Assembly: GCF_013112245.1 (NCBI RefSeq) | Contig: NZ_WVRN01000001.1 | Location: 289,001 to 353,000 of the forward strand | DNA length: 64,000 nucleotides | Direction: 5' to 3' | Source of the DNA: Ruegeria sp. HKCCD4315 | GTDB lineage: Bacteria; Pseudomonadota; Alphaproteobacteria; Rhodobacterales; Rhodobacteraceae | Shown here: positions 7,987-17,413 of the stretch, one piece after another | Numbering within the stretch: position 1 is the first letter of the stretch | How the letters are laid out: each line of letters begins with the position of its first letter | Notes under the pieces: generated by a model | What the model was told of the DNA's origin: nothing | The model's input: only the letters and a program-made list of their open reading frames with translations | Databases searched by the model: none | Made by a program: the position numbers and the translations under genes

Positions 7987-9889
7987 CCGCATCTGATGCG
8001 GTCGTGTCGGTCTGGTCTGCTTCTGACGTGTCAGTCTCAGTCTCAAGCGCTTCGAGACCTGTTTCATTGGCCTCAACAGGCTCGGGGCGGATCAGGCGGA
8101 ATTCAATACGACGGTTTTCTTCCCGACCTTCTTCAGTGTCGTTGTCCGCAATGGGTTGCGTTTCGCCATATCCGACGGCCGTGTAGCTGCTGGTGGGAAT
8201 GCGACGCCCGCGCAACTCGTTCAGGATCGACTGCGCGCGTGCTTGACTGAGCTGCTGGTTCATCTCTTCGCGCCCCTGACTGTCTGTGTGACCCTGAATC
8301 TCCAGTCGAATGGGGCCGCAGTCCCGCAGGATGTCTGCGATCTGGTTCACGGTATCGCGCGAATCCGACGCAATCGTGGTCGATCCGGGTTCGAAGGCGA
8401 TTTTGCTGGCAGCCTGGACTTCAGCGATCTGTTGTTCACAGACTTCCGGATCGGGCAGGGCGTCTTCGGGTTCCGGCGGAGGCTGATAGGTGATCATCAG
8501 AGTGAATTCCTGACCTTCGCCCAACTTATCCGACAGCTGACCGGCAATACGGGCCTTTGCGTCTTCTTCGTGGCTGAGGCCGGTCAACTCTACGGTATCA
8601 GGCGTCACGGTCACGGCCCCGTTGTGCAGCTGCGCCAATGCTTCCAACCCGGCCAGAACACGGACAGGCCAGTCTGAGGGCAGATCGGTCACGATGCGGG
8701 TGGCCGTGTAAACTTGATCAGAGCCAAATGCGGCCCGGGCATAGCTGTCGACCATGTCACGCAGGGTTTCATCGCCCAGACGACCGCGCAGCTGCACCAG
8801 GCCTTCGGGGCTGCGGGTGGCCGAGAACTCAACCGGGCCGGACGAATCCGTGTCTTCGGGCTCTGGCAACACGGCGTGTAGTGCAAAGACGGGGGGCAGG
8901 GCGGTTTCAAGCTCACCCACCACCCGGTCAAAGAGGGCAGGGTCCGTTCCTTGGGCTGCGACCAGTGTAATGTCGGCATCTGAAAGTGTGACAGTGCCAT
9001 TGCCGATTTTTGACAGGGCCTGAATGCTCAGTTCAGCGGCTTCGGGCCAACGCGGTGAGGGTTCCCCCAGACCGATGGTGCAAGAATAAGTGCCTTGCAA
9101 GCTGGCATCGCGTGCGGCGGCTACGATGCGGTCGCGCGCCTTTTCGTCCTGCGCGGAACAGGCGTCAAACTGCCCGCCCTCATCATTGATCAGGTAGCGC
9201 AGCGTAAAGGGCGTAATTACAGGGCGCGGGGCCGAGATTGCCAGACCGATGCGCAAGCTTGGCGGCGCGGTGCGCGTCAGATCCTGTTCAAGTCGCTGTT
9301 TTTCTTCTTGGCTATCAGCAATCGCGGTGATCTTGACCAAGCCAGAGCTGGCGGAAACTTTTGCACGAGGCAAGCGCGCCAATGCTTCGATGGCGTAAGA
9401 TATTGCGGCGTCCCAGCCGTCGGGCTTGGGGTAATCTGCCGTTTCCATCAAGTCCGATACTGCAACGCTCCGATCCAGGTTGCGCAGCCGGTCAATCAGC
9501 TCTTCCCTGTCCTCGCTGGCGGGGATCAGACCGATGATCGAGATGCCGCTGTCATTGCGCAGAATCTCTGCTGAAAAGCGGGGTGGGGCCAGCGCCGAGG
9601 TGGCCTCGACCTCCATTTCGTCGATCACACGGGATGTTTCGACCTCGGTTCCAGCAGCGGTCAGCGCGTTGAATCGGGTGGCTTCATCCGGCGCGGTGCC
9701 TGTCAGAACCACACGAAGCCCGTCGGATTCGACCTCGGCCCAGTCATGTCCTTTAAGGTCCAATGATCGACGCACAGCGAATTCGGATGTCTCTTCGATC
9801 TTCGTAACAGCGTAGCTGGCGGCCACGAGGGACAATCCGGCCGAAACCAGAAAAATCAGCAAAACAGCGATAAAATACGGCAGACGCAT
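7970..9889 (-). CDS. OmpA family protein with BON-like repeats
   Basis: 639-residue envelope protein. An N-terminal hydrophobic segment (about residues 3-26) is a signal anchor or signal peptide. The long middle contains repeated BON-like alpha/beta units, for example around VVLTGTAPDEATRFNAL and LVKITAIADSQEEKQRL. The C-terminal third has a peptidoglycan-binding OmpA domain near 500-610: FEPGSTTIA, IQGHTDSQG, LSQARAQSI, GYGETQPIADN and the RRIEF end. An Asp/Glu/Thr-rich tail follows. I take ATG 9889; a GTG at 9904 is an alternative, with GAGGA directly before it. Likely role: anchoring envelope to peptidoglycan. Confidence 0.85.
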   Translation of the reverse strand: MRLPYFIAVLLIFLVSAGLSLVAASYAVTKIEETSEFAVRRSLDLKGHDWAEVESDGLRVVLTGTAPDEATRFNALTAAGTEVETSRVIDEMEVEATSALAPPRFSAEILRNDSGISIIGLIPASEDREELIDRLRNLDRSVAVSDLMETADYPKPDGWDAAISYAIEALARLPRAKVSASSGLVKITAIADSQEEKQRLEQDLTRTAPPSLRIGLAISAPRPVITPFTLRYLINDEGGQFDACSAQDEKARDRIVAAARDASLQGTYSCTIGLGEPSPRWPEAAELSIQALSKIGNGTVTLSDADITLVAAQGTDPALFDRVVGELETALPPVFALHAVLPEPEDTDSSGPVEFSATRSPEGLVQLRGRLGDETLRDMVDSYARAAFGSDQVYTATRIVTDLPSDWPVRVLAGLEALAQLHNGAVTVTPDTVELTGLSHEEDAKARIAGQLSDKLGEGQEFTLMITYQPPPEPEDALPDPEVCEQQIAEVQAASKIAFEPGSTTIASDSRDTVNQIADILRDCGPIRLEIQGHTDSQGREEMNQQLSQARAQSILNELRGRRIPTSSYTAVGYGETQPIADNDTEEGREENRRIEFRLIRPEPVEANETGLEALETETDTSEADQTDTTASDADAEDQ

Positions 9890-9953
9890 GCTTGTGTTCG
9901 ACACTCCTCAGGCGATTGGGCCGATCTTTACAGTCCCCATTCGGCAGGTGCAA

Positions 9954-10916
9954 TCAGAGCAGCAAAGCGACGCAAAGGAAGATCAGCGGAATCAAGCCGG
10001 TGTCGCGGTTGACCCGGAACAATTGCAGCAGCTTGGCATTGTCTTCCAGATCCAGACCGCGCAACTGCCACGCCATGTGCCAACCCATGGCCCAAGGTCC
10101 GCTAAGTGCAACAACAAGCGCCAGAATCGAAGCATCCGGCACGCCCGCATCGATGATGGCCAGCCCCATCAGCGATACCGTTGCCACCAGAAAGTACTTC
10201 AGCCACTTCGCCGTATCTTTGCCGAACAAGCGCGCCGTGGACTTGATGCCTACCAACTCGTCATCTTCGGCGTCCTGATGGGCGTAGATCGTATCGTAGA
10301 ACAGGGTCCATGCGATGCCCGCCAGGTAAAGCGTGATGGCAGGCCAGCCCACAGAGCCGCTATGCGCGGCCCAAGCCAATAGCGCGCCCCAGTTGAAGGC
10401 CAGTCCAAGGAACACCTGCGGCCACCAAGTGAACCGCTTCGCGTAAGGGTAGATTGTCACCGGCAGCAGGGACAGAACGCCCATGGCAATCGCGGCCTGA
10501 TTGAAGCTGAGCAGGATGCCAAGCGCCAGCAGGCATTGCAGGATCATCCACACCGCAGCCTGCCGGACGCTGACCTGTCCCGAAGGTATCGGGCGTGAAC
10601 GTGTGCGCTCAACCTGCCCGTCGAAGTCCCGATCCGTGATGTCGTTCCAGGTGCATCCGGCCCCTCGCATCAGAAACGCGCCCAGCGCGCAGCCAATGGC
10701 AATCCACAGATCTTCCCAACGGGGCTGGCCATCATGCAGAATGGCCAACGCTAATCCCCACCAGCATGGAATCAGCAACAGCCACGTTCCAATGGGCCGG
10801 TCCGCGCGGCTGAGGCGCAGATAAGGGCGGGCAAAGGCCGGTGCATAAGTGTCGACCCAATTGCCGGTTACGGCATCGGCGACTTGACCGTCTGGTGTTG
10901 GGGCATTGCCTTGCAT
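9954..10916 (-). CDS. ubiA: 4-hydroxybenzoate octaprenyltransferase
   Basis: 320-residue integral-membrane prenyltransferase that attaches the polyprenyl tail to 4-hydroxybenzoate in ubiquinone synthesis. Both Asp-rich motifs that bind Mg2+-diphosphate are present: NDITDRDFD near residue 95 and DTIYAHQDAEDD near 220. About eight to nine helices. The start at 10916 is 12 bp from the start of divergent rsmE, so the promoters must lie partly within the opposite coding sequence. The frame extends upstream to 11153, but over the rsmE coding region. Confidence 0.93.
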   Translation of the reverse strand: MQGNAPTPDGQVADAVTGNWVDTYAPAFARPYLRLSRADRPIGTWLLLIPCWWGLALAILHDGQPRWEDLWIAIGCALGAFLMRGAGCTWNDITDRDFDGQVERTRSRPIPSGQVSVRQAAVWMILQCLLALGILLSFNQAAIAMGVLSLLPVTIYPYAKRFTWWPQVFLGLAFNWGALLAWAAHSGSVGWPAITLYLAGIAWTLFYDTIYAHQDAEDDELVGIKSTARLFGKDTAKWLKYFLVATVSLMGLAIIDAGVPDASILALVVALSGPWAMGWHMAWQLRGLDLEDNAKLLQLFRVNRDTGLIPLIFLCVALLL

Positions 10917-10928
10917 ATGTAAGGTCTC

Positions 10929-11654
10929 ATGAGTGCGAAGATCAGACTGTATGTAGAGCAGCCCTTGGGTCAGGGGCAATCGGTTCCTTTGACGCGCGAC
11001 CAGGCGCATTATCTGTTTGGCGTGATGCGCCTGTCGGTTGGCGGGTTTGTGGCCCTGTTCAACAGCCGGGATGGCGAATGGTTGGCCAAAGTGACAGAAG
11101 CGGGCAAGCGGGGTGGAGTATTGACCTGCCTTGAACAGACCAAACCTTTGCAATTACCGCCCGATCTGTGGTTCCTGTTTGCGCCGATCAAAAAGGCTCG
11201 CACCGATTTCATCGTCGAAAAAGCGGCCGAAATGGGCGCGGCCCGCATCCTGCCTGTGCAGACCGAATTCACCAATTCCGAACGCATCCGTCAGGACCGC
11301 TTGCAGGCCCATGCGGTCGAGGCTGCAGAACAGTGTGGCGGCACATTCGTGCCCGAAGTCACCGACCTGCAGCGGCTGGATCGTGTACTGGATACATGGC
11401 CCGAAGACCGTCAGTTGATGTTCTGCAACGAGGCCGAGGTCGGCTCGGCCCTGCGATTGGCCGCTAATGAAAAAGGACGGCCTTGGGCGATTCTGATCGG
11501 CCCGGAAGGTGGCTTTTCCGACAAAGAACGCGCGCGACTGACGGCATTACCGCATGCGCATGTGGTCAGTCTGGGCCCGCGTATCCTGCGGGCGGATACG
11601 GCAGCCGTTGCAGCGCTAACCATGTGGCAACAGGCGCTGGGGGATTGGGCGTGA
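10929..11654 (+). CDS. rsmE: 16S rRNA (uracil(1498)-N(3))-methyltransferase
   Basis: 241-residue SPOUT-class methyltransferase that methylates U1498 of 16S rRNA with SAM. An N-terminal PUA-like domain (about 1-75; RDQAHYLFGVMRL) is followed by the trefoil-knot domain, with IGPEGGFSDKE near residue 190 and the knot segment LGPRILRADTAA near 215. AAGGT lies 8 bp before the ATG. The stop overlaps the next gene's GTG start (GTGA), so rsmE heads a three-gene translationally coupled operon. Confidence 0.95.
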   Translation: MSAKIRLYVEQPLGQGQSVPLTRDQAHYLFGVMRLSVGGFVALFNSRDGEWLAKVTEAGKRGGVLTCLEQTKPLQLPPDLWFLFAPIKKARTDFIVEKAAEMGAARILPVQTEFTNSERIRQDRLQAHAVEAAEQCGGTFVPEVTDLQRLDRVLDTWPEDRQLMFCNEAEVGSALRLAANEKGRPWAILIGPEGGFSDKERARLTALPHAHVVSLGPRILRADTAAVAALTMWQQALGDWA

Positions 11655-12496
11655 TTCGAGAGGCGGTTTCGTCGGATGCTCCTGCGCTCGAGGCGTTCCT
11701 GGCAAACTACCCGGACAGCTCAATGTTTCTGCGTAGCAATCTGGCGGTACACGGAGTGGGATTGAACGCATATGACCATTCCAGTCGCTACTTCATTTGG
11801 GGTAAGGATCGAATTCAGGGCGTCTTTGGGTTGAGCAAAAAGGGCTACCTAATGGTTCAATTGCCAGATCGTGCGACTGAAGCGGCAGAGAGTTTTGCTC
11901 GGATGATCGAAGGCGAAACGGTTCTTGGTATGACCGGTGATGCGCTTCAGGTCGAGTTAACTTTAAAAGCTCTGGATATGGCGCAGGCCAAGTACCGTTT
12001 GCACCATGATGAACCGTTGTACCGACGAGATCTGAAGGACTTGCCCGAAGCACTGATCCCGTGTCGCGGCATGCAAGGTTCGGATCGGACTTGGCTGCGA
12101 TCTTGGTTCGCGGATTACATTGAAGATACAGGGCAGGCCGTTGGTAAAGAGGCACGCGAACTTGCTGCTGAGCGTGTCGATGCGGAACTGACCGCAGATA
12201 GGGCGATTGTTCTATTGGAAGATGCGTCTCCTGTTGCAATGGCGGCCGTGAATGCCAAGATTCACGACCAGATACAGGTGGGAGGCGTTTTCGTGCCGCG
12301 CGAAAACAGGAATCGTGGTCTGGGTCGCCGGGTCACGACCGCATTGATGCAAAAAGCAAAATCCGAAGGTGCGACGTCGGCTATCCTGTTCGCGAACAAT
12401 TCGCCTGCAGCTCGTGCTTATGAGGCGATTGGGTTCCGGCAAGTCGGTTGGTACCGTGTAGCGCTTCTGCAGAAACCGCAAAAGGTAGTGCCATGA
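11651..12496 (+). CDS. GNAT family N-acetyltransferase
   Basis: 281-residue protein with a C-terminal GNAT domain near residues 185-275. The acetyl-CoA loop is in ENRNRGLGRRVT, followed by NNSPAARAYEAIGFRQVG. The N-terminal half is a second, divergent GNAT-like or lineage-specific domain. Substrate unknown. The GTG start at 11651 overlaps the rsmE stop (GTGA), and the stop overlaps the next start (ATGA). Codon usage looks somewhat more AT-rich than in rsmE. Confidence 0.8.
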   Translation: MIREAVSSDAPALEAFLANYPDSSMFLRSNLAVHGVGLNAYDHSSRYFIWGKDRIQGVFGLSKKGYLMVQLPDRATEAAESFARMIEGETVLGMTGDALQVELTLKALDMAQAKYRLHHDEPLYRRDLKDLPEALIPCRGMQGSDRTWLRSWFADYIEDTGQAVGKEARELAAERVDAELTADRAIVLLEDASPVAMAAVNAKIHDQIQVGGVFVPRENRNRGLGRRVTTALMQKAKSEGATSAILFANNSPAARAYEAIGFRQVGWYRVALLQKPQKVVP

Positions 12497-13020
12497 GTTT
12501 CATCCGACCCGAGGCAAAACTGGCGCTGTGGCGCTGGCGCGAAGTGGTGGTTGCGGTTTTTGTCCTGATCCTCGGCCTCAGCTGGGTCAGCGGGCCGGGT
12601 GGGTTGTTGGCATGGTTGGGCTGGTTCCTGATCTTGGTGTCTGTGGCATTGGCGGTCATTGGCATACAGCGCGCCCGGTTCAGAACCGGCGCAGGCGGGC
12701 AGGGCGTGGTGACCGTGGATGAAGGTCAGATCACCTATCTGGGTCCTTTGGACGGCGGCATCGTGGCGACGCGCGAAATTGAACGGCTTGCGCTCGACCC
12801 GACCTCAAGCCCGGCGCATTGGGTTTTGGATCAGTCGGGACAGCCGGCGCTTCACATTCCTGTGAATGCAGAAGGGGCAGAGGCTTTGTTTGATGTGTTC
12901 TCTAGCCTGCCTGGGTTGAAAACCGAACAGATGCTGTCGGAACTCAACGGTAAATCACGACATCCCGTCGTCATCTGGGAACGCACCCCATCGCGCCCGG
13001 CACATTTGCGGTTGCATTGA
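12493..13020 (+). CDS. Two-helix membrane protein of unknown function
   Basis: 175-residue protein. Two adjacent hydrophobic helices (about residues 15-33 and 37-55) are followed by a soluble domain of about 120 residues with no motif I recognise. The soluble part (ITYLGPLDGG, IERLALDP) has the look of a small beta-rich, PH-like domain, but that is only an impression. ATG at 12493 overlaps the preceding stop. It is the third gene of the rsmE operon; gshA follows after 65 bp. Confidence 0.7.
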   Translation: MSFIRPEAKLALWRWREVVVAVFVLILGLSWVSGPGGLLAWLGWFLILVSVALAVIGIQRARFRTGAGGQGVVTVDEGQITYLGPLDGGIVATREIERLALDPTSSPAHWVLDQSGQPALHIPVNAEGAEALFDVFSSLPGLKTEQMLSELNGKSRHPVVIWERTPSRPAHLRLH

Positions 13021-13085
13021 CACTGGCGTCATTTACGACCACGACTGACCTTCAAGACAGACACATCAGGATCGGAGCACGGTTC

Positions 13086-14456
13086 ATGTCCATCCCTCAG
13101 TCCGGCGGCGGTCCGATCGAACGCCATGAGCAACTGGCCGAATATCTGGAATCAGGCTGTAAACCCAAAGAAGACTGGCGCATCGGCACCGAGCACGAAA
13201 AGTTCGGCTATTGCAAAGACACGCTGAAGCCGCTGCCGTTTGAAGGCAAACGCTCGATTGTGGCCGTTCTGGAAGGTCTGCGGGATCGCCATGGCTGGGG
13301 CGAAGTGCGCGAAGGCGACAAGCTTATCGGTCTTGAAAAAGACGGTGCAAATGTCAGCCTGGAACCCGGTGGCGCGCTGGAGCTTTCCGGTGCCCCGCTT
13401 GAGACGATCCACGAGACCTGCGATGAGGTAAACACCCACCTGCGTGAGGTGAAGGACATCGCGGACGAGATCGGCGTAGGTTTCATTGGTCTGGGCGCGG
13501 CCCCGATATGGACTCACGAGGAAATGCCCTTGATGCCGAAAGGGCGTTATCGGTTGATGAACGACTATATGGAAAAGGTCGGCACTATGGGCCGCGCCAT
13601 GATGCGGCGCACTTGCACGGTTCAGGTCAATATCGACTTCGGGTCCGAGGCCGACATGGTGCAGAAACTGCGCGTTGCACTTGCGCTGCAACCGGTGGCG
13701 ACCGCCTTGTTTGCCAATTCGCCCTTTTTTGAAGGCAAGCCCAACGGTCAGAAAAGCTGGCGCAGCCATATCTGGCGGCATCTGGATGATGCACGCACCG
13801 GGATGCTGCCCTTTGTATTCGAAGACGGCTTCGGGTTCGAACGTTACGTGCAATACGCGCTCGATGTGCCGATGTATTTTGTTTATCGCGACGGCCAGTA
13901 TATCAACGCGCTGGGCATGTCGTTCCGCGACTTCCTCAAAGGGGAATTGCCTGCGCTGCCCGGTGAGACACCGACCCTCAGCGATTGGGCCGATCATCTG
14001 ACCACGGCCTTCCCCGAAGCACGGATCAAGAAATATATGGAGATGCGTGGGGCCGATGGTGGCCCGTGGCGTCGACTGTGTGCGCTGCCCGCCTTCTGGG
14101 TTGGTTTGACTTACGATCAGGGCGCGCTGGATGCGGCGTGGGATCTGGTCAAGGGCTGGGACGCGGAAACACGCGAAGAGCTTCGCGTGCAAGCTGCGGT
14201 CAATGGCCTTCAGGCGCAGGTCGGTGACATCAACATGCATGATCTGGCGCGTGAGGTTGTTGCGATCTCTGAGGCCGGGTTGAAGGCCCGCGCACGCCCC
14301 GGTGCAGGGGGGCTGGTCCCGGATGAGACGCATTTCCTGAATGCGCTCAAGGAAAGCATCGACACCGGCAAGGTTCCGGCAGATGAGTTGCTGGATCACT
14401 ACAATGGCGACTGGAATGGCGACCTGACCCGGATTTTCCCGGAATACAGCTATTGA
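13086..14456 (+). CDS. gshA: Glutamate-cysteine ligase (plant/alphaproteobacterial type)
   Basis: 456-residue ATP-dependent ligase that makes gamma-glutamylcysteine, the first step of glutathione synthesis. Family marks include IGTEHEKFGY near residue 37, LEPGGALELSG, TVQVNIDFGSE and the long C-terminal helical part. This is the GCS2 family, redox-regulated in plants by a disulfide, which cannot be confirmed here. I take ATG 13086 (MSIPQSGGGP); the frame is open upstream to 13017 without a family-like N-terminus. It stands between the rsmE operon and pheS. Confidence 0.93.
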   Translation: MSIPQSGGGPIERHEQLAEYLESGCKPKEDWRIGTEHEKFGYCKDTLKPLPFEGKRSIVAVLEGLRDRHGWGEVREGDKLIGLEKDGANVSLEPGGALELSGAPLETIHETCDEVNTHLREVKDIADEIGVGFIGLGAAPIWTHEEMPLMPKGRYRLMNDYMEKVGTMGRAMMRRTCTVQVNIDFGSEADMVQKLRVALALQPVATALFANSPFFEGKPNGQKSWRSHIWRHLDDARTGMLPFVFEDGFGFERYVQYALDVPMYFVYRDGQYINALGMSFRDFLKGELPALPGETPTLSDWADHLTTAFPEARIKKYMEMRGADGGPWRRLCALPAFWVGLTYDQGALDAAWDLVKGWDAETREELRVQAAVNGLQAQVGDINMHDLAREVVAISEAGLKARARPGAGGLVPDETHFLNALKESIDTGKVPADELLDHYNGDWNGDLTRIFPEYSY

Positions 14457-14527
14457 TCCGCACCGTCCCGCTTGCATTCGCGGGGCGGGGCCGATAGCAG
14501 GTTCTCGACCAAATTCAGAGGGCCGTG

Positions 14528-15601
14528 ATGGACGATCTTAAGGCAAAATATCTGGGCCAAATCGCCGAAGCAGGCGACGAAAACGCGCTAGAGGCGATCC
14601 GCGTCGCTGCCGTGGGCAAAAAAGGCGAGGTTGCGCTGAAGATGCGCGAGCTGGGCAAGATGACGCCCGAGGAACGTCAGGTCGCAGGTCCCGCGCTGAA
14701 CGCCCTGAAGGATGAGATCAACTCGGCTCTGTCTGCCAAAAAGGCCGCGCTGGCCGATGCCGCGCTGGATGAACGTCTGCGCACCGAATGGCTGGACGTC
14801 ACCCTGCCGACCCGCGCGCGCCGTCAGGGCTCGATCCACCCGATCAGCCAGGCGACCGAGGAACTGACCGCGATCTTTGCCGAACTGGGCTTCTCGGTGG
14901 CCGAAGGGCCGCGGATTGAAACCGACTGGTACAATTTCGACGCACTGAACATTCCCGGCCACCACCCCGCGCGGGCCGAGATGGACACGTTCTATATGCA
15001 CCGCGCCGAGGGCGACAATCGCCCGCCGCATGTGCTGCGGACGCACACGTCCCCTGTGCAGATCCGGTCGATGGAGAAACAGGGCGCACCGATCCGCGTG
15101 ATCTGTCCGGGCGGTGTCTATCGCGCCGACTATGACCAAACCCACACGCCGATGTTCCATCAGGTCGAGGGACTGGCCATCGACAAAGACATCTCGATGG
15201 CGAACCTGAAATGGGTTCTGGAAGAGTTCGTGAAGGCGTTCTTCGAGGTTGACGACGTCGAGCTGCGCTTCCGCGCCTCGCACTTCCCGTTCACCGAGCC
15301 GTCGGCCGAGGTCGATATCCGCTGTTCCTGGGACAACGGTCAGCTGAAGATCGGCGAGGGCGATGACTGGATGGAGATCCTCGGCTCCGGCATGGTTCAC
15401 CCCAAGGTGATCGCCGCCGGTGGGATTGATCCTGAGGTGTATCAAGGCTTTGCGTTTGGCATTGGGATCGACCGTCTGGCGATGCTGAAATACGGTATTC
15501 CGGACCTGCGGGCGTTCTTTGATTCTGACCTGCGCTGGTTGCGCCACTATGGGTTTGCGGCGTTGGATATGCCGAATCTGCATGGTGGTTTGTCTCGGTG
15601 A
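14528..15601 (+). CDS. pheS: Phenylalanine-tRNA ligase alpha subunit
   Basis: 357-residue catalytic subunit of the alpha2beta2 class II synthetase. The N-terminal coiled coil (about 1-90) that binds tRNA is followed by the catalytic core: motif 2 around [10 protein letters not shown] and the motif 3 region [14 protein letters not shown] near 310-325. ATG 14528 has AGAGGG five bases upstream; a GTG at 14525 lies directly before it. The stop overlaps the GTG of the next gene. pheT is 1.8 kb away rather than adjacent, because two other genes lie between. Confidence 0.97.
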   Translation: MDDLKAKYLGQIAEAGDENALEAIRVAAVGKKGEVALKMRELGKMTPEERQVAGPALNALKDEINSALSAKKAALADAALDERLRTEWLDVTLPTRARRQGSIHPISQATEELTAIFAELGFSVAEGPRIETDWYNFDALNIPGHHPARAEMDTFYMHRAEGDNRPPHVLRTHTSPVQIRSMEKQGAPIRVICPGGVYRADYDQTHTPMFHQVEGLAIDKDISMANLKWVLEEFVKAFFEVDDVELRFRASHFPFTEPSAEVDIRCSWDNGQLKIGEGDDWMEILGSGMVHPKVIAAGGIDPEVYQGFAFGIGIDRLAMLKYGIPDLRAFFDSDLRWLRHYGFAALDMPNLHGGLSR

Positions 15602-16224
15602 CAATCACTTCAAGTGGAATTTTCGAAGGAATTTCCGCATTGAGCCAAGTGGTTATTGCGGTTTCGGTCGCTGCAGGTGTTTGGGTTGCCTATCGCCAAC
15701 TCCATTCTTGGAAGGGTGAAAAGTTATCCTCCAAGCGGGCAGAGCTTGGTGAGGAATTGATTTCGCACGCGTCCGAATTGATCGGCAAGTTTCAGACTAT
15801 TCGAAGCCCGTTGGGTTTTGGAGCGCCCGAAGGCGAAGAAGATGACGGGGCTTATGACTTTCGCCGCAGACTCAAAGAGCTGGCTGAACTTGACGACGAT
15901 TTCGCGGAGTTGAGGCGACTTGGAGTTCGCCAAAAAGCGCTAATTGGAGATCAAGAAGTCAGAGATGCTATCGACGTTATCTTTGATGCGCGTGTAAAGT
16001 TGATTGTGGCTCTCAGAGCAAAGATCAGGGAAGCCAAGCGCGATAGCACTCGCTTTGGCAGAGAGCTTTCTGAAAAAGATCTTCAACGAATAGAGACATA
16101 CGAAGACGTTATTTGGGACGGTTATGATCGGACATCTGGGTCAATAACCGAGAGGTTGTCTGGGGCATTGAATGCAATTGAAACTAAGCTCCTGCCCTTC
16201 ATCCGACATTTTGGTTCCAGCTGA
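15598..16224 (+). CDS. Hypothetical single-helix membrane protein inserted after pheS
   Basis: 208 residues. A hydrophobic helix near residues 12-30 is followed by a charged, largely helical soluble region ([30 protein letters not shown]) and a C-terminal helix. No domain recognised. GTG at 15598 overlaps the pheS stop (GTGA), so it may be translated by coupling. Codon choice is clearly more AT-rich at third positions than in pheS or pheT, suggesting acquisition. Its position splits the normally adjacent pheS-pheT pair. Confidence 0.6.
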   Translation: MTITSSGIFEGISALSQVVIAVSVAAGVWVAYRQLHSWKGEKLSSKRAELGEELISHASELIGKFQTIRSPLGFGAPEGEEDDGAYDFRRRLKELAELDDDFAELRRLGVRQKALIGDQEVRDAIDVIFDARVKLIVALRAKIREAKRDSTRFGRELSEKDLQRIETYEDVIWDGYDRTSGSITERLSGALNAIETKLLPFIRHFGSS

Positions 16225-16528
16225 GTCGCATTAGCCAAACAACACGGTTGGCTTGTAGCAAGCGCGGAGCAAAGGCCGATAGGCCGCCGCGCTATCGGTC
16301 GTTCATTGCGGCGCCATTGGTTCAAGCCCAATGGACGACACCGCCCGTACGGGCTGGCGATTTGTCTCCGCCAGCGCAACGCTCGAACAGCGCGCGGATT
16401 TGACCCCCATAAACTGCCCAGCACCAATCAAGGATCGCCATCCCGCGGTCTGGCGACACCACGGCTTGTTACAGGTTCCCACGGGGTTGTGACGTGACTT
16501 GGCGCTCTGGTTGGCTAGGGTCAGGCGC
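16225..16528. other. Non-coding gap containing a cluster of stem-loops
   Basis: About 300 bp with no convincing gene. The first half (16233-16375) holds four consecutive inverted repeats plus one perfect palindrome, listed separately. The second half, 16376-16528, shows nothing I can name and probably includes the promoter of the esterase gene. Confidence 0.5.
16233..16375. repeat. Cluster of four stem-loops and a palindrome
   Basis: Inverted repeats in order: AGCCAA/TTGGCT (16233-16253), CCGATAG/CTATCGG (16276-16298), CCATTGG/CCAATGG (16314-16334), and GCTGGCG/CGCCAGC (16353-16375). A perfect palindrome GCCCGTACGGGC spans 16343-16354. All arms match perfectly at 6-7 bp. The third hairpin has a TTCAAGC loop resembling a tRNA T-arm, but no matching acceptor 5' strand is present. 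Possible structured RNA, mobile-element remnant or repetitive palindromic element. Confidence 0.5.
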
Positions 16529-17335
16529 ATGATCTATCGACTGCTTTGCCTTCTGTTGCTGACCGCCTCACCGGCCTTTGCCATGGGGCCGTGGAACACC
16601 GACTGCCACGGCGATACCGCCTGTGAGGTCGGCGACCGCTCGTATCATGTGTTGGAGCCTGAGGGCTGGGACGGCGAAACGCCTCTGCCCGTGTTGCTGC
16701 ATTTCCACGGCTGGGCGCGGCAGGGAACCGTTGTCGTGAACCATGAGCGCATTGCCGGGGCGACCAAGCTGCGGGGCGTGTTACTAGTGGCCCCGAACGG
16801 GCTGGGCAAAAGCTGGGATTTCTGGACCTCGGGCACCGACGATGTGCCTTTTGCCGACCGGGTGCTGGAAGATGTGGCCAAGCGCTATCCGATTGACCCT
16901 GACCGCATCTATGTCTCGGGCTATTCCTTTGGTGGCGCGATGGCGTGGCGTTATGTGTGCCAGTCGGGCAATGACGTTGCCGCCTTACTGGCCGTTGCGG
17001 GCAGCATTCGCCAGACCGAAAACTGTCCCGAAGGCCCGCGCGAGGCGCGCCATGTGCATGGCCTCAGCGATACGGTGATGGATTTTCCCTATGGCGCGAA
17101 TGGCGACACGACCTATCCGGTGGCCCTGTGGCGGGAAAAGTACAACTGTAACGGAGCGACCCCGCGCGGCGATTGGAGCGTGGTGCCGATCCTGACGCTC
17201 AGCCGGGTGGAATGGACAGATTGCGCGCAGGGGCAGGTGGTGCTGGACACCCATCCGGGCGGGCATTTCATCCCGCATGGCTGGATCGGGCGACAATTGG
17301 ACGAGCTTTTGGGCCGCACCCCCACCTATCCGTGA
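16529..17335 (+). CDS. Secreted alpha/beta-hydrolase (LpqC / PHB-depolymerase-like esterase)
   Basis: 268 residues. A signal peptide (LLCLLLLTASPAFA, cleaved near residue 18) directs export. The alpha/beta-hydrolase fold has an oxyanion HGWARQ near residue 63, a nucleophile elbow GYSFGGAM near 130, a likely catalytic Asp in GLSDTVM and a His in HPGGHFIP. Related to polyhydroxybutyrate depolymerase and feruloyl-esterase-like proteins; the true substrate is unknown. Several cysteines suggest disulfides, fitting a periplasmic or secreted location. It lies in the insertion between pheS and pheT. Confidence 0.85.
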   Translation: MIYRLLCLLLLTASPAFAMGPWNTDCHGDTACEVGDRSYHVLEPEGWDGETPLPVLLHFHGWARQGTVVVNHERIAGATKLRGVLLVAPNGLGKSWDFWTSGTDDVPFADRVLEDVAKRYPIDPDRIYVSGYSFGGAMAWRYVCQSGNDVAALLAVAGSIRQTENCPEGPREARHVHGLSDTVMDFPYGANGDTTYPVALWREKYNCNGATPRGDWSVVPILTLSRVEWTDCAQGQVVLDTHPGGHFIPHGWIGRQLDELLGRTPTYP

Positions 17336-17413
17336 CGCACAGCGCTTGCACCTTGGTCCATTCTTTGCCATTGCCTGTGCCGACTGGATATCTGCCAAAA
17401 AAGGCCCCGTGCA

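Noticed and set aside
16316-16342. tRNA-like T-arm with a following seven-base acceptor-like strand and CC
   Set aside because: No complementary 5' acceptor strand, anticodon arm or D-arm is found at the expected distance upstream; the hairpin is one of several in the same cluster.
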